Below the pieces are notes generated by a model. The model did no database searches. It worked only from the letters and a program-made list of their open reading frames with translations, and was not told where the DNA came from. Positions 1 to 8,472 of a stretch of DNA of 64,000 nucleotides are shown here, one piece after another. Origin of the DNA: Pelomonas saccharophila_A (GTDB lineage: Bacteria; Pseudomonadota; Gammaproteobacteria; Burkholderiales; Burkholderiaceae_C); contig NZ_JAVDXU010000001.1 of the NCBI RefSeq assembly GCF_031458095.1, positions 1,426,001 through 1,490,000 of the forward strand. Direction: 5' to 3'. The first letter of the stretch is position 1. Every line of letters begins with the position of its first letter. Made by a program: the position numbers and the translations under genes.

Positions 1-1126
1 CGAGCTCCAGGTCCTTGTCGCCGGCATTGGTGCCCATGATGTTGGCGAGGTTGTCGAGCACGCCCTCGAGATGCAGCGGCGCCTCCTCGATCTCCAGCCG
101 GCCGGCCTCGATCTTGGAGAAGTCGAGAATGTCGTTGATGATGGTCTGCAGCGAGCGTCCGGCGTTGCGGATCTTGCGCACCAGGTCCAGGGCGTCGGCG
201 TCCAGCGGCTTGTTGGCCAGCAGATAGGCCAGGCCCAGCACGGCATTCATGGGCGTGCGGATCTCATGGCTCATATTGGCCAGGAAGTCGGCCTTGGCGC
301 GGCTGGCGGCCTCGGCCTCGCGGGTGCGCACGGCCAGCTCGGCCGTGCGCTGCTCGACACGCTGCTCCAGCCCGGCGTTGAGGGTGCGCACCTCCAATTC
401 GGCGGTGCTGCGCTCGGCAATCTCATGCTCCAGCGTCTGCAGCATGCCGTTGAAGGACTCGGCGAGCTGCCCGATCTCGTCCTCGGTGGTCTTGGCCGCA
501 CGCAGGCTGAAGTCGCGCCTCTCCATGACCTTTCGGGCCACGTCGCCGACGGCCAGGATAGGGCCCGTGACGCGGCGCTGCAGACGCGAAGACACCAGCA
601 AGCCAAAGGCGAGGCTCGCGGTCAGCACGAGGCCGAAGATGACGAGATAGTCGCGCAGCCATTGCGCCGCGTCATGCCGGCCATCCACATAGACGGCGCC
701 GATGCGGCCCGACACCCCGTTGATGGGCACCAGCACCGTCAGGTTGTCGCGGTAGACCTGCACGCCGCCGGCCGCCGTCGTGGCCGGTACCGTGGCCGGC
801 ACGCGCGCCTCCTGCGCCTGCGGGCTGGCGTACTGCGCGAACAACTTGCCGCCGGCGGTGTACAGGGCGGCCGCATTGATGTTGGCGTCGCCGCGCAGCT
901 GCATCAGGTTGTCAGTGGCGACCTTGGCGTCGTCGAACTCCAGGGCCGCCACGCTGCCCTGGCCCAGGATCTCGGCCAAGGTGGTGAGCTCGCGGACCGC
1001 CCGGTCGCGGTTCTCCGCCATGTCGTGATAGAAAAAGGCTGCACTGGCAGCCAGCAGCGTGCAGGCGTTGACGGCGAGCACCATCAGCAGCAGCTTGGTG
1101 CGGATGGAGCGCAGCTGGATCTTCAT
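1..1126 (-). CDS. CHASE8-HAMP sensor histidine kinase (3' end outside window)
   Basis: This is an inner-membrane sensor kinase whose C-terminus lies beyond base 1, so about 375 residues are visible. The ATG at 1126 directly follows the TGA of the YfiR-like gene. Reading the minus strand gives an N-terminal membrane segment (about 10-30), a periplasmic region resembling CHASE8 (LAEILGQGSVAALEFDD), a second membrane segment near 180, a HAMP-like linker (EDEIGQLAESFNGM), a coiled coil, and the HisKA H-box MSHEIRTPMNAVLG. The catalytic ATPase domain, and any receiver, are not visible. The upstream genes encode a YfiR-like protein and a TonB-dependent receptor, so the kinase probably senses a periplasmic or outer-membrane event. 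The family is clear; the signal is inferred. Confidence 0.9.
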   Translation of the reverse strand, partial: MKIQLRSIRTKLLLMVLAVNACTLLAASAAFFYHDMAENRDRAVRELTTLAEILGQGSVAALEFDDAKVATDNLMQLRGDANINAAALYTAGGKLFAQYASPQAQEARVPATVPATTAAGGVQVYRDNLTVLVPINGVSGRIGAVYVDGRHDAAQWLRDYLVIFGLVLTASLAFGLLVSSRLQRRVTGPILAVGDVARKVMERRDFSLRAAKTTEDEIGQLAESFNGMLQTLEHEIAERSTAELEVRTLNAGLEQRVEQRTAELAVRTREAEAASRAKADFLANMSHEIRTPMNAVLGLAYLLANKPLDADALDLVRKIRNAGRSLQTIINDILDFSKIEAGRLEIEEAPLHLEGVLDNLANIMGTNAGDKDLEL

Positions 1127-1720
1127 TCAAGGTCTCCCGGTATCGACGCGCTGCGCGACCGCCAGCAGGCGGGCGCTCACCTTGAGCCCATGGCGCTCCG
1201 CATTGCCGGTCGAGATCTCGAAGCGGATGCGCTTGTCCACCGTGACGAAATTGATGATGCAGCCCGCGTCCATGCCGCCCGGGATGTCCGAGATCGTCAG
1301 CGCGGGCACGGCCTTGTAGAGCTCGAGCAGGCGGCGCAGCTGTGCCGTGTCGGCGCTGCCAATGAAGATCAGCTGGACGCCGCGGGTCGGGTCGCCGGGC
1401 TTGAGGACGCGCACCTCCACCGGCCTGTCGTTGGCCGCGCGGTTGGGCTTGAGCTTGTTGAGCTCGTCGGCGACATCGCTGGCGCCGACGACGCCGATGG
1501 TCAGTGGCGTCGCCGCGTCGGGAAAGGCGCTGGGCGGCCATTCGATATGAGCCACGAATTTGTAGAGATAGGCCGCCTTGACCTGGGCTTCCAGCGGCCG
1601 GCCGTCGCCGTCGGCCGCGGCGCTGCCCATGGCGGCGCAACTCAGCAGGCCGGCTGTCGCCCAGCGCTGCCAGCCCACGGCGCCACGGCGAGCCAGGAAG
1701 CGGCGCAGCGCGACCATCAT
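1127..1720 (-). CDS. YfiR-like periplasmic protein (DUF4154 family)
   Basis: The gene encodes a secreted protein of about 197 residues. It has a cleavable signal peptide (ending near GSAAAD) and the YfiR-type pattern KAAYLYKFVAHIEWP near the mature N-terminus, then IINFVTVDKRIRFEIS near the C-terminus. In Pseudomonas YfiR is a periplasmic repressor of the CHASE8 diguanylate cyclase YfiN. Here the next gene encodes a CHASE8-like histidine kinase, so an equivalent regulatory role is inferred. The ATG at 1720 overlaps the TGA of the TonB receptor gene (ATGA); a second in-frame ATG at 1717 is equally possible. The stop abuts the kinase start. Confidence 0.87.
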   Translation of the reverse strand: MMVALRRFLARRGAVGWQRWATAGLLSCAAMGSAAADGDGRPLEAQVKAAYLYKFVAHIEWPPSAFPDAATPLTIGVVGASDVADELNKLKPNRAANDRPVEVRVLKPGDPTRGVQLIFIGSADTAQLRRLLELYKAVPALTISDIPGGMDAGCIINFVTVDKRIRFEISTGNAERHGLKVSARLLAVAQRVDTGRP

Positions 1721-3678
1721 GGCCTCACCGTCAGCGTGAGCTGCACCGTGCGCCCCACCATGACGGGATTGGCCGCGGCCGCCGCGCCGCTCTGCGGGAA
1801 CTCGCGATGCTGGGCATGCAGCAGGTTGCGTCCCGACAGGGCGACTTCCATGCGCTCGGAAATCCGCCAACCCAGCCGCGCATCGGCCTCGTTGTAGGCC
1901 GGCACGCTGGTATAGCGCAGCCCGCCCACGCGGCGCAGCGACATATCGAGATCGACGCCGTCGGCGAGCGACCACGAGGATTGCAGCCGCGCCTGGAAGG
2001 GCGGATCGTTGCCTGGAGCGATGGACAGGATGCCGGCGCCGCTGAAGCGCTCATGCATGGCAGTCAGGCCCGCCTGCAGCGCCCAGCCGCGCAGCACCTG
2101 CCAGCGCCCCCAGGCCTCGACGCCATAGACATTGGCCGTGGCGGCATTGATCAGGATGAAGGTGTTGGCCGTGGCACTGATGCGCCGGTAATTGCGCAGG
2201 CTGGTGTAGCGGCTGCCGAACAGCGTCAGCGAATAGGACAGCGTCTCGGTGGGCTGGGCGCGCAGGCCGGCCTCCAGCGTGTTGGCGATCTCCGAGCGGA
2301 AGCCGGGGCCGCCAGCCAGCAGATAAGGCGGCTGGGGCGGCGAGAAGAGCTCGACGTCGGTGCGCGACGGAGTGCGCACGGCGCGCGAGACCGCGCTCCA
2401 CAGCAGCAGCTGCGGCGACAGCTTCCAGCCGAGCCGTGCACTTGGCATCCATTCGACGCCCGAGTAGCTGTTGTGCTCGGCCCGGGCGCCGAGCGTCAGC
2501 GTCGTGGCGGACGACAACGTGCGCTCGTATTGTGCAAACACATTGGCCCAGTGCAGGCGCCGCGACGCCGGCAGAAAGGCCAGCACGCCATAGCTACCGA
2601 CGACGTCGTCGGCCTGGCGGTAGCCACCGCCCAGGGTCCACTGGCTGCTCTCCCCGGCTGCCAGCAGGTATTGCAGATCGAGGTCCAGCACGCGCAGGTT
2701 CTCGGTATAGCTCCCCGGGACGTCGCGCCAGGAACGGTCGACATAGCCCTGCAGGTTCAGCGCCGCGCCGCCGTCAAGCGAACGCGCCCAGCGCGCCAGC
2801 AGGTTGGCACCATGGTGGCGCTGGTCGGCGGCATTGGTCTGTTCGATGGCTTGCTTGTAGGCGTCGCCCTGCAGCGTCAGCGCACCGTCTGCGATGTCGG
2901 CGTCGGCGCGAAAGCCGAGCTGCAGCTTCTCGAAGCCGTCGTTGGCATCGATGCCGCTGGCTCGCTCGCTGTCACGGCGCTTGTTGTACTTGGCATAGGC
3001 ACGCAGCGCGCCACCATCGTCCCAGCGCCAGCCTTGGCGCAGCGATACGGCCCGACTCAGGTTGCCGGCTGCGGCCTGGGCCTGCGTGCCGACGCTGTTG
3101 CGGGCCGAGGTGGTGATGACGTTGATGACGCCATTGACCGCGTTGGCGCCCCACAGCGTGCCGCCCGGGCCGCTGATGACTTCGATGCGCTCGATGTCTG
3201 ACAGGGACACGTCCTGCGTCTCCCAGAACACGCCGGAGTACAACGGCGTGTAGACGCTGCGGCCGTCGACCAGCACGAGCAGCTTGTTGGCCGTCGCCGC
3301 ATTGAAGCCGCGGGCGCTGATCGCATACTGGCTGGCATTGATGCGCGCCACCTGCAGATTGGGCGCCAGTCTCAGGGCCTCGGCCAGCGTGTTGACGCCG
3401 GCGCGCTGGATGGCTTCCCGGGTGATGACGTAGATCGACGCCGGCGCATCGCCCAGGCGCTGCTCACGCTTGGAGACCGAGGTGATCTCAATGTCACCCA
3501 ATTGCTCCAGCGACAGGTCGGCCAGATTGCGCGTTTGCTCCGCGCCCGCTGCGCCCTGTGAAGCCGTCAGCAACGCCGCACAAGCCCAGGCCCAGGCCCA
3601 ATACCCAGCCCCGCGAATTCGCCCCTGGCTGGCCCATACAGTCTCCCGCTTCGCCCGGCCTTTCGCTCTGTCGCACAT
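1717..3678 (-). CDS. TonB-dependent outer-membrane receptor
   Basis: This is a 653-residue outer-membrane receptor. It has a signal sequence ending near QGAAGAEQ, a plug domain beginning LADLSLEQLGDIEITSVSK, and plug signatures (APASIYVITREAIQRAG, RGFNAATANKLLVLVDGR, IEVISGPGGTLWGANAVNG). A beta-barrel of alternating segments follows, ending in VQLTLTVRP. The plug opening is of the type often found in receptors linked to signalling genes rather than to siderophore synthesis. The receptor is the first gene of a three-gene operon with the YfiR-like protein and the histidine kinase. No N-terminal FecA-type signalling extension is obvious. The ligand cannot be read from sequence. Confidence 0.92.
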   Translation of the reverse strand: MCDRAKGRAKRETVWASQGRIRGAGYWAWAWACAALLTASQGAAGAEQTRNLADLSLEQLGDIEITSVSKREQRLGDAPASIYVITREAIQRAGVNTLAEALRLAPNLQVARINASQYAISARGFNAATANKLLVLVDGRSVYTPLYSGVFWETQDVSLSDIERIEVISGPGGTLWGANAVNGVINVITTSARNSVGTQAQAAAGNLSRAVSLRQGWRWDDGGALRAYAKYNKRRDSERASGIDANDGFEKLQLGFRADADIADGALTLQGDAYKQAIEQTNAADQRHHGANLLARWARSLDGGAALNLQGYVDRSWRDVPGSYTENLRVLDLDLQYLLAAGESSQWTLGGGYRQADDVVGSYGVLAFLPASRRLHWANVFAQYERTLSSATTLTLGARAEHNSYSGVEWMPSARLGWKLSPQLLLWSAVSRAVRTPSRTDVELFSPPQPPYLLAGGPGFRSEIANTLEAGLRAQPTETLSYSLTLFGSRYTSLRNYRRISATANTFILINAATANVYGVEAWGRWQVLRGWALQAGLTAMHERFSGAGILSIAPGNDPPFQARLQSSWSLADGVDLDMSLRRVGGLRYTSVPAYNEADARLGWRISERMEVALSGRNLLHAQHREFPQSGAAAAANPVMVGRTVQLTLTVRP

Positions 3679-4007
3679 GGCCAGCCTCGTCTGATGGACT
3701 TGTTAGTCAGTTGATTCTGGAAGTCATGAAACGACAAGGCAATGCCGGGTGAAATACCTCGGCCGCGACGTGGTTTTGCACCCAAGCGACCGCGCATCAG
3801 CTAGGAGCCGGGACGGCCATCGCCAGTCCGGCGCCTCAAGATGAGGCGTAACGGTCAAAAAAAGCCCCGAGCTGAACCAGCTCGGGGCATGAATCCATCC
3901 AGGCGGATGGAGGAGACAACTGACTGCTTCGGGCTTTGCAGATTGCGTGCCAGCTCGCTCCTGAGGGGGCGCGCAGCGGGACCATCCGGGCCGTGGCTGG
4001 CCGGGCC
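3679..4007. other. Intergenic region between the two receptor operons
   Basis: This 329-base gap lies between the start of one receptor operon and the end of the other. It holds the terminator at 3857-3888 and, next to the receptor start, the leader of the 1717-3678 gene. I looked for a c-di-GMP or cobalamin riboswitch in the leader and saw no convincing conserved core. No gene is supported here. Confidence 0.5.
3857..3888 (-). terminator. Rho-independent terminator after the GGDEF-EAL gene
   Basis: An 11-bp perfect GC-rich stem (3864-3874 with 3878-3888, three-base loop) is followed on the minus strand by seven T residues (A run 3857-3863). It ends the operon 4008-8379. Confidence 0.85.
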
Positions 4008-5825
4008 TCAGGCCTGGGCCGCGCCCAGCAGCTCCGCCATCTGCTGCGGCGCCAGCGGCTTGCAGAAGCCGAAGCCCTGCATCAGATCGCACCCCATGGC
4101 GATCAGCGCCGCTTCGTCGGCCGGCAGCTCGACGCCTTCGGCCACGACCACCATGCGCATCGCATGGGCCACCCTCACCATGGATTCCACCAGGGTGCGC
4201 GAGTCGGCACTGGCCGACAGGCCGTGGACGAAGAGCCGGTCGATCTTGAGCTTGCGGCAGCGGATGCGGCGCAGATAGGCCAACGAGCTGTAGCCGGTGC
4301 CGAAGTCGTCGATGGCCAGGCCATAGCCCAGGCCCTGCAGCGTGAAGACGAAGGAGTCGGGCTTGTCGATGTCCTCGAAGCCGGCGCTTTCCGTCAGCTC
4401 GAACTCGACCTCGCCGGGCCCCAGACGCAGCGTCTTGAGCTGCTGCAGGAAGCGCTCGCGATGCAGGGGCTTGCGGCATTGCTCCCAGGACAGGTTGACG
4501 GCCACGGGCGGGCAGGTCAGGCCCTGAGCGCGCAGGCCGTCCAGATCGCGGCGCAGCACGGCGAGCAGCACCAGGCCGAGTTCGACGATCAGTCCCGAGT
4601 TCTCCGCCACGGGGATGAACTCGACGGGCGCCACCCAGCCGCGCTCGGGATGACGCCAGCGCGCCAGCGCCTCCAGGCCCTGGATGCGGCGCTGGGCGTC
4701 GTACTGCGGCTGATAGAAAAGGCAGAACTGATCCTGCCCCAGGCCATCGCGCATGTCCTGCTCCAGCGCCAGCCGCTGGCGCAGGGCCTCGCCGATCTCC
4801 GGCGTGAAGAGCTGGAAGCTGTCCTTGCCGGTCTGCTTGGCATGGCGCAGGGCCGCGTCGGCGCTGCGCAGGGCCTCGCTGGGATCGCTGGCATGCGCCG
4901 GCAGAGAGACGCCGCCGCTCGAGATATGCAGATGCAGCCAGTGGCCGTCATGCAGCACGGGCTGGGTCAGCTCGGCCTGCAGATGGGCCACATGGGTTCG
5001 CAGTGCCTCGTCGTCCATGGCCGGCACCAGCAGCATGGCGAACTCGTCGGCGGACAAGCGGGCGATCTGGTCACCCGGCCGGCTCAGCAGCCTGAGCCTC
5101 TGGCCGACGGCCTGCAGCACGGCGTCGCCAGCGGCATGGCGGTGCTGGTCGTTGATCTGCTTGAAATCGTCCAGGTCCAGGATCAGCAGCGTCGCGCGGC
5201 CCTGCTGCAGCAGCAGGCGCTCCAGCAGGCCGCGCATATGGTCGCGGTTGGGCAGGTCGGTCAGCGCATCGAAGCGGGCCAGGTAGCGGGTGCGGCGCTC
5301 GACCTCCTTGATCTGCACCCTGAGCCGCTTGGACATCCACCAGGCCAGCCCCGCGGTGGCCAGCAGGATGGCCACCGCGGCGGCCAGGAACTGGACCAGC
5401 CCGTCCCACACCGGCAGGCGGCTGGCTTCGACGGCCAGCATGCCAACGCGCCGGCCGTCGGCCATGACGGGCACCTGCACGGTCGCGGTGCCCGCCGCCG
5501 CATGCAGCCAGGAGGCCTCCGCTGGCGAGCGTGAGAATTGCGTGAAGACGGCGCCGTCGCCCTTCAGCAGGCGGGCATGCAGGATGGCGGGGCTTTGCTG
5601 CAGGGCGGCCAGGCTTTCGCCGGCGTCGCTGCGGCTGTCAAAGACGAGGGCGGCCGAGACCGTCTGGGCGACGATGTCGGCCTGGATGCGCAGATCCTCG
5701 AGCTGGCGGTCCTGCAGCCGCCAGTACTGCAGCACGCTGAGCAGCAGGGCGAAGAACAGCAGGGCGGCCAGCGCGACGACGAGTTCGCGCAGGCGCTCGA
5801 AGGCATCGGCAAATTGCGGCTTCAC
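4008..5825 (-). CDS. CHASE8-like GGDEF-EAL protein, degenerate GGDEF
   Basis: This 605-residue inner-membrane protein is expected to turn over c-di-GMP. It has a membrane segment at about 15-35, a CHASE8-like periplasmic region (QADIVAQTVSAALVFDS), a second membrane segment near 145-165, a GGDEF domain and a C-terminal EAL domain. The GGDEF signature reads SADEF, so cyclase activity is doubtful. The EAL domain keeps EALARW, NLSWEQ, ELTES, DDFGTGYSSL, KIDRLFV and VAEGVE, so phosphodiesterase activity is likely. The start codon is GTG at 5825, overlapping the upstream TGA as GTGA. It is third in an operon with a TonB receptor and a YfiR-like protein, a parallel to YfiR control of YfiN. Confidence 0.92.
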   Translation of the reverse strand: MKPQFADAFERLRELVVALAALLFFALLLSVLQYWRLQDRQLEDLRIQADIVAQTVSAALVFDSRSDAGESLAALQQSPAILHARLLKGDGAVFTQFSRSPAEASWLHAAAGTATVQVPVMADGRRVGMLAVEASRLPVWDGLVQFLAAAVAILLATAGLAWWMSKRLRVQIKEVERRTRYLARFDALTDLPNRDHMRGLLERLLLQQGRATLLILDLDDFKQINDQHRHAAGDAVLQAVGQRLRLLSRPGDQIARLSADEFAMLLVPAMDDEALRTHVAHLQAELTQPVLHDGHWLHLHISSGGVSLPAHASDPSEALRSADAALRHAKQTGKDSFQLFTPEIGEALRQRLALEQDMRDGLGQDQFCLFYQPQYDAQRRIQGLEALARWRHPERGWVAPVEFIPVAENSGLIVELGLVLLAVLRRDLDGLRAQGLTCPPVAVNLSWEQCRKPLHRERFLQQLKTLRLGPGEVEFELTESAGFEDIDKPDSFVFTLQGLGYGLAIDDFGTGYSSLAYLRRIRCRKLKIDRLFVHGLSASADSRTLVESMVRVAHAMRMVVVAEGVELPADEAALIAMGCDLMQGFGFCKPLAPQQMAELLGAAQA

Positions 5826-6370
5826 GGCGATGTCGTCTGGTGGCGCACATAGCGGGCCAGGCGCAGCAGCTTGGTGCTGACGGCCAGGCCGACGCGGCGT
5901 GCGGCGTCGAGATCCACGTCGAAGACGATACGGCCATCCTCGATCTGCAGGTTGATCATGGCCCCCTGCTCGAGCATCGCCGTGGCATCCGACACGACGA
6001 GCACCGGCAGCTCGGCCAGCGCCGGGCGCAGGCCCGGCTGGGGCGTGGGCAGGTAGAGCAGATGGCAGCCGGCCAGCTGATCGGCGCGCGGCTGGCGCCG
6101 GATATCGACGCTGAGATGCCGGATGGGCCTGCCGGCCAGGCTTTGCAGCGCCTGGTCCATCCGCCCTTCACCGAGGGTGCAGAGCTGCAGGGGGCGGCCG
6201 GCCAGCTCGCGTTCGGCGGGCCAGTTGACGAACATCAGCAGACGGTAGACGACTTCGGCCTTCAGCGCTTCCGGGCTGCCGCCCTGAGCCAGCGCGGGCC
6301 GGCCCGACAGCAGGGCGAACAGCATCGCGCAGCCGGCACCCCAGCGCCAGCGCATCGATCGGTTCGCCAT
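5822..6370 (-). CDS. YfiR-like periplasmic protein (DUF4154 family)
   Basis: This is a secreted protein of about 182 residues. The signal peptide ends near GRPALAQG. YfiR-type features are VVYRLLMFVNWPAERE near the N-terminus and GAMINLQIEDGRIVFDVDLDAARRVGL near the C-terminus. It is the likely periplasmic regulator of the CHASE8-like GGDEF-EAL protein encoded next, whose GTG start overlaps this stop. The start is uncertain: ATG at 6370 is given, and an in-frame ATG at 6388 would add six residues and lie eight bases after the receptor stop. Neither has a strong ribosome-binding site. It is diverged from the YfiR-like protein at 1127-1720, so the two operons are not a recent duplication. Confidence 0.83.
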   Translation of the reverse strand: MANRSMRWRWGAGCAMLFALLSGRPALAQGGSPEALKAEVVYRLLMFVNWPAERELAGRPLQLCTLGEGRMDQALQSLAGRPIRHLSVDIRRQPRADQLAGCHLLYLPTPQPGLRPALAELPVLVVSDATAMLEQGAMINLQIEDGRIVFDVDLDAARRVGLAVSTKLLRLARYVRHQTTSP

Positions 6371-6396
6371 GACCGGACTGCCGTGCATCGCCGGGC

Positions 6397-8379
6397 TCAG
6401 AGCATGAAGCGCCAGTCCAGCCGCCAGGCGCGGCCGGGCTGGGGGATGGCGCTCAGGGGCGTGTCGGGGGTCGACGGGTCCAGATTGCGGCGGTCCAGCG
6501 CGTTGTTCAGATGCAGGGCCAGGCTCTGGCGCGGGTCGACGTGGTAGCGCAGATGGGCATTGACGAGAGCTGTCGTGGGTACCTCGACGCGCCCGATGCG
6601 CGGACCGAGCAGGTTCCACTCCACACCCAACTGCCAGCGCTGCCACAGCGGCGTGACGAGATCGCCCTTGAACATCCACGACGGCGAGTTGCTCAGGCGC
6701 TGTCCGGCGTCGTCGCGGCCGTCCATCCAGGAAGCGCTGAGGCGCCACAGCCAGCCGTCCGTCGCCCGCCTCTCGATGCCCAGGTCCACGCCGCGCAGCC
6801 CGACCTTGCCGACGTTGCGGTATTGCACGGCAGCGTCAACTTCGGCGCTGACGGGCTGCTGCTCGATGAGGCGGTTCATGCGCGTGTAGTAGGCATTGGC
6901 ACTGAGGGCGTGGCCGCTGCTGAGCACGTATTCCCAGGCGCCCTCGACGGAGTTGAGGCGCTCGGGCTTGAGGTTGTCGCTGCGCAGCTGGGAGACACCG
7001 CCGTCGTCGTAGAAGCGCTCGTACAGATTGGGCGTGCGAAAAGACTGGGCCCACATCAGCTTGAAGGATTCACGCTCGTCGGGGCGCCAGGCGAGGACGG
7101 CCCGCGGCGACAGGGCGGTCGCGAAGCCGCGCACATGGTCCAGGCGCAGGCCGGTGGTCAGCTGCAGGGCCGAGGACAGCCGCCACTGGTCCTGGGCGTA
7201 GATGCCCAGGGCGTCCTGGCTGACGCGCGAATCCAGACGCAATGCATAGGGCTCGACGTCGTAGTTGCGTTGCACGCCGTCGGGCGAGGTGCGCAGCTCG
7301 GCACCGAACATCAGCTGGTGGTTGAGCAGGCCGCGCCACAGCATGCGGCCCTCCAGCGTCGTCCACTGTGCGCGCGCCACGTCCTTGTTGACGAGTTCAG
7401 GCGCCGAGCCGAAGACATAGCGGCCCAGGAATTCATAGCCGGCCAGGCTGAGCCGGGCGGACTTGCGCACATCGCCCTGCCAGCCTTCGTCGTAGCTGAG
7501 TTCGGCCAGCACGAGACTGTCGACATAGTGGGTGCCGGCGGCGCCGGCCTCGGTGCCATAGGGCGCCGTGGGAGCGTCCTTGTCGCGGCGCACCGCGTTC
7601 AGGGCAACCCGCCAGGGCCCGTTGCGGTATTTGGCGAGCAGGGCCAGCTGGCGCTCGCCGTCCAGGCCGCGCACCCAGCCGTCGGCGGTGCCGAGTTCGG
7701 GCAGGAAGAGATCCTCGCCGGCCGTGCGCTGCAGATTGAGGCCGATGAAGAGGTCGCTGCCCGCGCTGGCGGCGCCGTAATGCATCTCGGCGCGGCGAAA
7801 GCCGTTCCCGCCCACGCTGCCCTGGGCCGTCAGCCCCGGCGCGTCGGCACCGTCCAGGGTGACGATGTTGACGACGCCCAGCAGCGCATTGCTGCCATAG
7901 ATGGAGGAGCCGGGGCCGTGCACCAGCTCCACGCGCTTGACCCATTCGGCCACGACGGGCAGCTCCAGCTGCGGGAGGCCCTGGTCGTAGATGGCGTCGT
8001 TGACGCGCTGGCCGTCGATGGCCATCAACAGGCGGGCGCTGTAGTCGCCCGGCCGGTTGAAGCCGCGCAGGCCCAGGCCGCTGTAGGTGCGCGAGTTGCT
8101 GAGGTAGACACCCGGCAGGCGGGCCAATTGGTCGCCGACGGTCTGGTGGCCCAGACCCTCGGAAGCGGCACGCTCCAGCACGCTGACGGAGGCCGGGGCA
8201 TCCATCAGGCTCTGGGCATAGCGGGAGGGGCCCTGCACTTCCCGTTTCAGCAGGGCTTCCAGCGCCTGGTCTTCCGAGGCGTCAGTGGCGGGGGCGGCGT
8301 GTGCCGCGGGAGTCAGGGCCAGCGTGGACAAGCACGCGAGCGAAAAAAGGCGGCTTTTCACGAGGGCGGTCACCGTCAT
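6397..8379 (-). CDS. TonB-dependent outer-membrane receptor
   Basis: This 660-residue receptor has a signal peptide ending near TPAAHAAP and a plug with APASVSVLERAASEGLG, RGFNRPGDYSARLLMAIDGQ and VELVHGPGSSIYGSNALLG. A large barrel ends in WRLDWRFML, with the terminal aromatic pattern of an outer-membrane protein. The operon with a YfiR-like protein and a GGDEF-EAL protein suggests that it reports a ligand or envelope state to c-di-GMP metabolism rather than serving only uptake. No ligand-specific neighbour such as a permease is present. Its plug differs clearly from that of the receptor at 1717-3678. Confidence 0.92.
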   Translation of the reverse strand: MTVTALVKSRLFSLACLSTLALTPAAHAAPATDASEDQALEALLKREVQGPSRYAQSLMDAPASVSVLERAASEGLGHQTVGDQLARLPGVYLSNSRTYSGLGLRGFNRPGDYSARLLMAIDGQRVNDAIYDQGLPQLELPVVAEWVKRVELVHGPGSSIYGSNALLGVVNIVTLDGADAPGLTAQGSVGGNGFRRAEMHYGAASAGSDLFIGLNLQRTAGEDLFLPELGTADGWVRGLDGERQLALLAKYRNGPWRVALNAVRRDKDAPTAPYGTEAGAAGTHYVDSLVLAELSYDEGWQGDVRKSARLSLAGYEFLGRYVFGSAPELVNKDVARAQWTTLEGRMLWRGLLNHQLMFGAELRTSPDGVQRNYDVEPYALRLDSRVSQDALGIYAQDQWRLSSALQLTTGLRLDHVRGFATALSPRAVLAWRPDERESFKLMWAQSFRTPNLYERFYDDGGVSQLRSDNLKPERLNSVEGAWEYVLSSGHALSANAYYTRMNRLIEQQPVSAEVDAAVQYRNVGKVGLRGVDLGIERRATDGWLWRLSASWMDGRDDAGQRLSNSPSWMFKGDLVTPLWQRWQLGVEWNLLGPRIGRVEVPTTALVNAHLRYHVDPRQSLALHLNNALDRRNLDPSTPDTPLSAIPQPGRAWRLDWRFML

Positions 8380-8472
8380 GCGACGGCGAGGGGCAAGGGT
8401 GGCGGAAGCTTAGCCCCGGCCCTTGTGGCAGTCCCTGTCAGATTTCACGGCGGCGCCGCTTGAAAGCGCCCC

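Noticed and set aside
71..1897. Plus-strand ORF of 608 codons opposite the kinase and YfiR-like gene
   Set aside because: The minus strand holds conserved kinase and YfiR motifs; the plus-strand product resembles nothing.
3679..3856. c-di-GMP (GEMM) or cobalamin riboswitch before the receptor gene
   Set aside because: The leader lacks the conserved core of either class when read on the minus strand.
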